In this document: piece after piece, positions 58,826 through 64,000 of the stretch
Layout of the letters: each line of letters opens with the position of its first letter
Numbering within the stretch: the first letter of the stretch is position 1
Assembly: GCA_934271265.1 (NCBI GenBank)
Contig: CAKQRE010000005.1
Span: 39,421-103,420, forward strand
Source of the DNA: an uncultured Clostridia bacterium
GTDB taxonomy: Bacteria; Bacillota; Clostridia; Christensenellales; Borkfalkiaceae
Reading direction: 5' to 3'
DNA: 64,000 nt
Made by a program: the position numbers and the translations under genes
The notes under the pieces: model-generated
What the model saw: the letters and a program-made list of their open reading frames with translations, nothing else
The model's database searches: none
What the model was told of the DNA's origin: nothing

Positions 58826-59242
58826 TCACAGGTCGTTTTCGGATATCACGCGGAACCCGTTTTCTTTCAGAAGTTTTGCGGTGACGCCGTCTCCCTCGGT
58901 CAGTTTTCCCGTGAAGGAACCGTCGTATACGATGCCGCTCCCGCAGGAAGGGCTTTTCGCTTTCAGGATGCAGAGGGAAACGTTATTTTCTTTGGCAAGC
59001 CGCAGGGCATTTGCGGCGCCTGCGAGATATTCCTTCGTTACGTCTTTTCCTTCGGCGTTGACGATTTTGTCGCCGACGATCTCTGCCGGCGGACGGGGGG
59101 TGGAGAGACCGCCGTCCTGCTCGGGACATACGGCGATCACCGTTTCGCCGCGGACGGCTTCGAGAACTTTTTCGTTTTTGCAGTTGTCGCCTTTGTAGCG
59201 GCAGTTTTCGCCCATCAGACATTTGCTTACCAGTATCGGCAT
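58826..59242 (-). CDS. DUF523 family protein
   Basis: 138 residues. VSKCLMGENCRYKG at the N-terminus, AVCPEQDGGLSTPRPPAEI in the middle and CILKAKSPSCGSGIVYDG near the C-terminus are the DUF523 signature, with six conserved cysteines likely to bind a metal or Fe-S cluster. The function is unknown. GGAGG lies upstream of the ATG at 59242. Monocistronic, with promoter TTGCAA-17-TATACT at 59288-59316. Confidence 0.92.
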   Translation of the reverse strand: MPILVSKCLMGENCRYKGDNCKNEKVLEAVRGETVIAVCPEQDGGLSTPRPPAEIVGDKIVNAEGKDVTKEYLAGAANALRLAKENNVSLCILKAKSPSCGSGIVYDGSFTGKLTEGDGVTAKLLKENGFRVISENDL

Positions 59243-59287
59243 GTTTTTCCTCCGTTGCGCCTTTGCGCGGTTCGGTAACTGTTTTCA

Positions 59288-59316
59288 AGTATACCACTAA
59301 GAGAGCCATATTGCAA
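59288..59316 (-). promoter_or_regulatory. Promoter of the DUF523 gene
   Basis: Minus strand TTGCAA (59311-59316), 17-bp spacer, TATACT (59288-59293). Confidence 0.68.
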
Positions 59317-59327
59317 GTTTTTACAGG

Positions 59328-59608
59328 TAGCCGAGAGAGATTTAAACCGCATTAAGTTTTAACGGCGCAAAATTCGTAAAATCTTTGTTAAACTCGCTTG
59401 TAATACGATTAAGTATGACTTCGCTCGTTTGCCTCGATTTTCCTGAATTTATCGCCGTTAAAATGCTACGCACCTTAAAGCCGTATTTTTTAGACAGTTG
59501 TGGTAAAGGTTTGCGCAGGCGTACTTGCCGTACTTCAAGCAAAGATTTGCCGCAACGGGCAAAAAAGACGGCTTTAAGGCTTGATGGAGTTCAAATCTCT
59601 CTCGGCTA
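59328..59608. mobile_element. 281-bp MITE-like element with nested inverted repeats
   Basis: Perfect 16-bp inverted ends (TAGCCGAGAGAGATTT at 59328-59343, complement at 59593-59608); the outer TA on each side fits a TA target duplication around GCCGAG...CTCGGC. Inside are two further inverted pairs: TTTTAACGGCG (59357-59367) with 59453-59463, and CCTTAAAGCCGT (59473-59484) with 59568-59579. They would fold as two long hairpins side by side. Short frames on both strands exist, but none has a start signal or family. It lies between DUF523 and uraA and does not break either. Confidence 0.78.
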
Positions 59609-59664
59609 TCCGGGAGAGATTCCTCTTTCTCTTTTGTGAAATATGAAAATCTTGCGAAAAACGG

Positions 59665-59694
59665 TTGACATTTTCTTTTTCGGCGTGATAGAAT
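59665..59694 (+). promoter_or_regulatory. Promoter of uraA
   Basis: Consensus TTGACA (59665-59670), 18-bp spacer, TAGAAT (59689-59694), giving a leader of about 245 bases. Confidence 0.75.
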
Positions 59695-59781
59695 ATTCGG
59701 GAAAGAAATCTTTAATTTCGATACTGTGATATCGGCAAGATGACGTTTCGCGTTTTTGCATCAGACCCTGAATGTCTTTCT

Positions 59782-59810
59782 GCCTTGCCCTGTCACGGGC
59801 GAGGCTTTTT
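59782..59810 (+). terminator. Attenuator-like terminator in the uraA leader
   Basis: GCCTTGCCC pairs with GGGCGAGGC (one wobble) across TGTCAC, then TTTTT. It lies between promoter and gene. Upstream GGCAAG (59734-59739) is complementary to CTTGCC in the left arm, so an antiterminator fold is possible. A smaller hairpin (AGAC/GTCT) lies between. No PyrR-type binding loop (CCAGAGAGG) was found. Confidence 0.65.
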
Positions 59811-59947
59811 GTTTGTTTCGGGTTGCCGGATGAAAACGATACGGACTTTCGTCCGCGGTGTTTTATCGGGGATATCCCGCAGACAGAACGAAGCGCGGGT
59901 CGGACGAGAGGATTTTTTGAAAAAGGATAAAAAAAGGAGAAAAACCA

Positions 59948-61498
59948 ATGAAACTCGTTTATGACGTGCAAGACAAACCGCCTTTTAAAAAGACGCTTGT
60001 ATTTGCGTTTCAGCAGATGATCGCCATTATGGCGGCGACCCTTCTCGTTCCCATTCTCGTAAGCTCTTACGGCTTACCGACGGACATTGCCGCGGCTCTT
60101 TTCGGAGCGGGCGCAGGTTCGCTGTTCTACATCCTCGCAACGAAGGGAAAAAGCCCCGTCTTCCTCGGCAGTTCTTTCACTTTCCTCGGTGCGTACGCCG
60201 CGACGGTCAAACTGAATTACGGCTATTGGGGAATGCTGATCGGCGTCGGTTTTGCCGGTCTCGTTTACGTCGTTATCGCTATCATTATTAAGTTGGCTGG
60301 CAAAAACTGGGTCAATAAACTTCTTCCCCCCGTCATCATCGGACCTATCGTTGCTTTGATCGGGCTTTCCCTTTCGGGAACGGCTACGAACTGGATCATG
60401 GGCAACGGCGCGTCGGAGATCGTTTATACGGCATACTGGGAAAAAATCGTCGTCACCGTCAACGGAGTCGATATAATTCAGGAAGTTTTTCATCCGCAAA
60501 CTTATAACTGGATTTCTATTCTTTGCGGCGTCTTTACCTTTATCGCTATCGTTGCGGTTTCGATCAAGGGAAGCAAAACTTTGAAACTGATCCCCTTTAT
60601 CATCGGTATCGCGGCGGGTTATGTGGTTGCGCTTATCTTCACGCTGATCGGAAAGGCTTGCGGAGTTACCTACCTTCAGGTTCTCGATTTCACTCCTTTC
60701 AAAGAAGCTTTCAGCCCCTTCCGCATTCAGAGTATTGTGGATTATCCGAAGTTCTTCCTGATGAAAGCCATTCAGACGAACGGACAGTATACGCTTGACG
60801 GCGCGGCGATCGGCAATATCGCGATGATCTTCGTTCCGATCGGCGTTGTGGAACTTGCTCAGCATATTTCCGACCATAAGAACCTCGGCGTTATCATCGA
60901 AAGAGATCTCATCAACGATCCCGGTCTCGATCGCACTTTGATCGGCGACGGCGTCGGTTCGATGATCGGCTCTTTGTTCGGCGGATGCGCCAACACGACT
61001 TACGGCGAATCGATCGGCTGCGTCGCCTTAACGGGTAACGCTTCCATCGTTACGATCGCAACCGCGGCTCTCGGCTGTATGGTTCTTTCCTTCTTCACTC
61101 CGTTCGTCGTGTTCATCAACTCTATCCCCAAGTGCGTGATGGGCGGTGCGTGCATCGCGTTGTACGGATTCATCGCCGTCAGCGGTTTGCAGATTCTTAA
61201 AAACGTCGACCTCGGCGACAACAAGAATCTTTACGTTGTCAGCGCGATCCTCGTTACGGGGATCGGCGGTCTGTTCTTCGGCATTGCGAGAAACAGTCTT
61301 ACGGGCGAACCTTTCCTGAACCTTACTTCTCTTGCGGCGGCACTGATCGTCGGTCTTATTACGAACCTTCTGACCCACAGCGGGAAATCGAAGTTCGAAG
61401 ACACCAACGCGGGCGTTGCGGAATTTGCCGAAAATATGGACAAAGCCTACAAAGCGGAGGCGGAAAAAGAATCCGCCGCAAAAGCGGACGCCGAATAA
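59948..61498 (+). CDS. uraA: Uracil permease (NCS2 family)
   Basis: 516 residues, about fourteen membrane spans. The NCS2 signature regions are TLLVPILVSSYG...AALFGAGAGSLFY, PVFLGSSFTF, the Glu-containing GVVELAQHISDHKNLG (binding-site E) and GCANTTYGESIGCVALTGNAS, which is of the uracil (UraA) rather than xanthine type. The C-terminal tail is an Ala/Glu/Lys-rich cytoplasmic helix. It imports uracil with a cation. AAAAGGAG precedes the ATG. The leader suggests control by premature termination, fitting a pyrimidine signal, but the sensor is not identified. Confidence 0.93.
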   Translation: MKLVYDVQDKPPFKKTLVFAFQQMIAIMAATLLVPILVSSYGLPTDIAAALFGAGAGSLFYILATKGKSPVFLGSSFTFLGAYAATVKLNYGYWGMLIGVGFAGLVYVVIAIIIKLAGKNWVNKLLPPVIIGPIVALIGLSLSGTATNWIMGNGASEIVYTAYWEKIVVTVNGVDIIQEVFHPQTYNWISILCGVFTFIAIVAVSIKGSKTLKLIPFIIGIAAGYVVALIFTLIGKACGVTYLQVLDFTPFKEAFSPFRIQSIVDYPKFFLMKAIQTNGQYTLDGAAIGNIAMIFVPIGVVELAQHISDHKNLGVIIERDLINDPGLDRTLIGDGVGSMIGSLFGGCANTTYGESIGCVALTGNASIVTIATAALGCMVLSFFTPFVVFINSIPKCVMGGACIALYGFIAVSGLQILKNVDLGDNKNLYVVSAILVTGIGGLFFGIARNSLTGEPFLNLTSLAAALIVGLITNLLTHSGKSKFEDTNAGVAEFAENMDKAYKAEAEKESAAKADAE

Positions 61499-61540
61499 AA
61501 ACGTTTTCCGTTCTTTCCGGCGGAAATAAAAAAGTAAAAC

Positions 61541-61579
61541 AAAGCCTTCGGATGCTTTATGCGTTTCCGAAGGCTTTTT
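61541..61579 (+). terminator. Terminator of uraA
   Basis: Perfect 12-bp stem AAAGCCTTCGGA / TCCGAAGGCTTT, then TT. Confidence 0.88.
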
Positions 61580-61735
61580 CCGTGTCGTTCGGGCATATTA
61601 AATACGAGCGTTTGCAGGATGCCGGACAAGAGAAATGCGAACCCTGCCGAAACGCCGCGAATAACCGTTTTCCGCTCGGTCGGCGGCAGATCGTTAAGAT
61701 AGATGAAATAAAGTAAGGGATCGGTAGAATAAATC

Positions 61736-61764
61736 TTGCTTTTATTGCTCGGATCTGATATAAT
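61736..61764 (+). promoter_or_regulatory. Promoter of the SMS Fe-S operon
   Basis: TTGCTT (61736-61741), 17-bp spacer, consensus TATAAT (61759-61764). Confidence 0.78.
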
Positions 61765-61853
61765 ATAGTGCGGTTACAACGGCTGTTATCGCATTTTTAC
61801 ACAGTGCCTTCCCGCAAAGCACGTATTTGCGGCGGGAAGAAAGGAAGATCGTT

Positions 61854-62591
61854 ATGTTGGAATTGGAGCATGTTTGTTTTACCGCCGAAGAAGGCGGCGA
61901 GAAGAAAGAGATCGTAAAAGACGTCAGTTTAAAGCTCGGCGAACGATTCATCGCCTTTACCGGACCGAACGGCGGCGGAAAGTCCACGCTGGCAAAACTG
62001 ATCATGGGCATTTTAAAGCCGACGTCCGGCAAGATTCTGCTTGACGGAAAGGATATCACGGATCTTTCCGTGACCGATCGCGCGAGGGCAGGGATTGCCT
62101 TTGCCTTTCAGAGCCCCGTAAAGTTCAAAGGGATCACCGTGTCCGACCTCGTGAACATCGCGAGCGGCAGGGAACTTTCCGTATCCGAGATCTGCGAATA
62201 TCTTTCCGAAGTGGGGTTGTGTGCGAGAGAATATATCGATCGCGAAGTAAACGGAAGCCTTTCGGGCGGGGAACTCAAAAGGATCGAGATCGCCGTTACG
62301 CTTGCGCGCCGCGCGAAGTTCACCGTGTTCGACGAGCCGGAAGCGGGAATCGATTTATGGAGTTTCAACAGTCTGATCACCGTGTTCGAACGGCTTTCGA
62401 AAAAGACGTCCGGATCGATCCTCATCATTTCTCACCAGGAAAGGATCCTTGATATTGCGGATAGGATCGTGATCGTGTCCGACGGCAGGATCGCCGCGGA
62501 CGGCAGGAAGAGCGACGTTCTCCCGCAGATCCTTTCGTCTTCCGCGTCGGCGTGCAGAACGCTTGTCGATAAAACGAAGGAGGCGATCTGA
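61854..62591 (+). CDS. sufC: SufC-like Fe-S assembly ATPase (SmsC)
   Basis: 245 residues, ABC-type ATPase of Fe-S cluster assembly. Walker A GPNGGGKST (37-45), signature NGSLSGGELKRIEIAV, Walker B FTVFDEPEAGIDLWS (the EAGID form is typical of SufC, not transporters) and the H-loop IISHQERIL. The gene has only one partner, the SufB/D-like gene 2 bases downstream; no sufD, sufS, sufU or sufE follows. This is the minimal SUF/SMS (SmsCB) arrangement seen in anaerobes. AAGGAAG gives ATG 61854; the TTG at 61827 is less likely. Confidence 0.93.
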   Translation: MLELEHVCFTAEEGGEKKEIVKDVSLKLGERFIAFTGPNGGGKSTLAKLIMGILKPTSGKILLDGKDITDLSVTDRARAGIAFAFQSPVKFKGITVSDLVNIASGRELSVSEICEYLSEVGLCAREYIDREVNGSLSGGELKRIEIAVTLARRAKFTVFDEPEAGIDLWSFNSLITVFERLSKKTSGSILIISHQERILDIADRIVIVSDGRIAADGRKSDVLPQILSSSASACRTLVDKTKEAI

Positions 62592-62592
62592 A

Positions 62593-63516
62593 ATGGAACT
62601 CGGGAAAGTGGAAAAAGGCTTATTGAAGGAGATCGCGGGGCTTGAAAAGATCCCGCAGGGCGCGTACAATATCCGGGATAACGGTAAACTTGCCGGCAGA
62701 AACACCACGGCGAATATCGATATTCAGACGAAGAAAGACAAGCCCGGTATCGATATTTTCATCCGTTCTTCCGCGCAGGGCGAAAGAGTGGACATTCCCG
62801 TCATTCTGACGGAAACGGGATTGAACGATCTCGTATATAACGACTTTTACGTGGAAGACGGCGCCGACGTGACGATCGTTGCGGGGTGCGGGATCCACAA
62901 TGCCGGCGGGCTGAAAAGCGAGCACGACGGTATCCATTCCTTCCATATCGGAAAAAACGCCAGGGTGCTTTACATTGAAAAACATTACGGCGAAGGAGAG
63001 GGAACGGGCGAAAGGATCCTGAACCCAACAACCCTCGTCGAGATTGCAGAAGGCGGCTGTATGACGATGGAAACGGCGCAGATCAAAGGGGTGGATTCGG
63101 CGATCCGCAAAACGGACGCCACGCTTGCGGACGGCGCGACCCTTGTGATCCGCGAAAAGATCCTTACGCATGGAAAACAGTATGCCGAAACCAACTTTCA
63201 CGTTGCGCTGAACGGCAAAAATTCGGGCGCGCACGTCGTTTCCCGCGCGATCGCGAAAGATCGTTCCCATCAGAAATACATATCCTGCATCGACGGAAAT
63301 AACCTTTGTTCCGGACATACCGAATGCGATGCGATCGTGATGGACGAAGGAACGGTAACGGCAAAGCCGGAACTCAACGCGAACTGTGTGGACGCAAGCC
63401 TGATCCACGAAGCGGCGATCGGCAAGATAGCGGGGGAACAGCTGATCAAACTGACTTCTCTCGGGCTTGACGAAAAGCAGGCGGAAGAAAGGATCGTAAA
63501 CGGTTTTCTGAAGTAA
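62593..63516 (+). CDS. sufB: SufB/SufD-like Fe-S scaffold (SmsB)
   Basis: 308 residues, shorter than SufB (about 470) and SufD (about 430) because most of the N-terminal part is missing. The right-handed beta-helix is visible (GADVTIVAGCGIHNAGG, IHSFHIGKNARVLYIEKHYGEG, GCMTMETAQIKGVDS). The end ELNANCVDASLIHEAAIGKIAGEQLIKLTSLGL matches the SufB/D C-terminal core and includes the C/H/E residues expected for cluster assembly. It starts 1 base after the sufC stop. The two proteins probably form the cluster-building complex. Confidence 0.92.
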   Translation: MELGKVEKGLLKEIAGLEKIPQGAYNIRDNGKLAGRNTTANIDIQTKKDKPGIDIFIRSSAQGERVDIPVILTETGLNDLVYNDFYVEDGADVTIVAGCGIHNAGGLKSEHDGIHSFHIGKNARVLYIEKHYGEGEGTGERILNPTTLVEIAEGGCMTMETAQIKGVDSAIRKTDATLADGATLVIREKILTHGKQYAETNFHVALNGKNSGAHVVSRAIAKDRSHQKYISCIDGNNLCSGHTECDAIVMDEGTVTAKPELNANCVDASLIHEAAIGKIAGEQLIKLTSLGLDEKQAEERIVNGFLK

Positions 63517-63608
63517 TTTTCGGTATGCCGCCTTCTACAGGCGATTGGGTTAAAAAGCGATCGCTTGTGACCGATCAGGTCGGATCTGAATGCCGTTAAG
63601 TTTTGAAT

Positions 63609-63631
63609 GGCGATAACGAACGCTATATTTA
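63609..63631 (-). repeat. Intergenic repeat, TATAAGTCGATTAA family (copy o)
   Basis: Plus strand GGCGATAACGAACGCTATA, like copy n (GGCGATAACGAACTTATAG), just after the SMS operon. Confidence 0.5.
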
Positions 63632-63635
63632 TAAT

Positions 63636-63686
63636 ACCTTTCCCGTTATTTCCAGGTCATGGAAGATAACGGGAAAGGTGTTTTTT
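63636..63686 (+). terminator. Terminator of the SMS operon
   Basis: ACCTTTCCCGTTAT pairs perfectly with ATAACGGGAAAGGT, with an inner TTCC/GGAA, then GTTTTTT. Confidence 0.92.
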
Positions 63687-63745
63687 ATGTCCTGTCATCC
63701 TGATCCTTGCCCCGTAGCCCTACCCGCGAAGGATCTAAAAAACCT
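63676..63745. repeat. Small hairpin repeat R5
   Basis: Core TCATCCTGA (63695-63703) ... GAAGGATCT (63728-63736), as in R3, with near-complementary flanks AGGTGTTTTTTA and TAAAAAACCT. Its left flank coincides with the 3' arm of the SMS terminator. The rest of the window, 63746-64000, shows no gene I can support. Confidence 0.62.
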
Positions 63746-64000
63746 CCAAGTTTTCGCCCCACCTGACGGGCTGACAGAGACAAGAAAACGCCACAAACAA
63801 ATATAATCTGAAGGTTTCAATACCGATAAAGACTTCGTCCCTTAAGGACTAAGGGCGTACGATAAGTTATTGTAATGATAAACCCGCATGGGATAAACGG
63901 AGTTCTCGGAAAAAGGTGATGAAGCCGGGAAAAACTCGGATTTGTCAAGGTTTTAAGCGCACGGAAAACCCATAATACTGCGTTATCCTCACTTATAGTA

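Noticed and set aside
59342..59542. 66-codon frame on the minus strand inside the 281-bp element
   Set aside because: No ribosome-binding site, no family resemblance, and it lies across the element's inverted repeats; it is better explained as part of a non-coding element.
59695..59947. Purine or PyrR riboswitch/binding element before uraA
   Set aside because: Conserved purine-aptamer and PyrR-loop sequences were not found; recorded only as an unassigned attenuator-like leader.
63898..63980. Short 18-codon frame starting MKPGKTR near the right end, with AAAAAGGTG before it
   Set aside because: Too short to support without conservation data, and the window ends soon after.
1..64000. CRISPR arrays, prophage, integrases, transposases, rRNA operons
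   Set aside because: No regularly spaced direct repeats, phage structural genes, recombinase motifs or rRNA sequence were seen anywhere in the window.

Overview
The window reads as chromosomal DNA from a spore-forming, strictly anaerobic Clostridia-type Firmicute. It is probably an uncultured gut lineage (a Christensenellales-like bacterium is my guess; no rRNA is present to settle it). The evidence is: sporulation genes yyaC and ytxC (the latter next to thrS, as in Bacillus); a complete bacterial V/A-type ATPase operon in the order F-I-K-E-C-G-A-B-D; two oxygen-sensitive-style Fe-S assembly modules; strong Shine-Dalgarno sites; and many TTGACA-17-TATAAT promoters. Base composition is mid-GC and coding strands switch often. 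I found no prophage, transposase gene, CRISPR array or rRNA. One tRNA-Thr(CGT) is present.

Layout. 1-7000: housekeeping genes (cvpA, yyaC, secA, a HAD phosphatase, hsp20, a TIGR04076-like protein). 6946-7503: a gene-free stretch with several small hairpin repeats. 7578-10746: two small membrane proteins divergent from an Rrf2-NifS-IscU Fe-S operon with a 27-bp palindromic operator. 10883-15657: comF, an SPFH/zinc-ribbon protein, a DUF1858 protein, a YdjG-like zinc-ribbon membrane protein and a cyclophilin-like lipoprotein. 15913-20240: a Y-family polymerase with its YolD-like partner, gap and a PHP phosphoesterase. 20615-29341: a Ca2+-type P-ATPase, ytxC-thrS, a pyridoxal kinase family gene, an anion permease and an rlmA-like methyltransferase.

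29537-38330 is the V-type ATPase operon, behind a promoter and a leader that contains an intrinsic-terminator-like hairpin. Its K subunit carries the residues that bind Na+ in Enterococcus NtpK. 38701-49230 is a sugar-uptake and glycoside locus: a divergent AraC regulator, an RbsA/RbsC-like ABC importer with two permeases and a lipoprotein, then GH3 and GH78 hydrolases. 49303-51280 holds a remnant of a response regulator and an AbrB-ABC exporter operon. 51406-58760 holds the tRNA, an alkyltransferase-like protein, a SIMPL protein, a large GH106-like hydrolase, an RpiB/LacAB-type isomerase, a phosphodiesterase and a flavin reductase. 58826-63516 holds a DUF523 gene, a 281-bp MITE-like element, a uracil permease with an attenuator-like leader, and a minimal SUF/SMS (SufC-SufB-like) Fe-S operon.

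Three repeat populations stand out: (1) small elements with a conserved core (CTCAGGATGAC / GAAGGATCT) held between inverted flanks that differ from copy to copy; (2) a degenerate intergenic motif around TATAAGTCGATTAA, about 15 copies, almost all just downstream of genes; (3) the single 281-bp element with perfect 16-bp inverted ends and TA flanks. With the V-ATPase and uracil-permease leaders, these are the least explained parts of the window. Positions and structures were worked out by eye; no searches or folding calculations were run.
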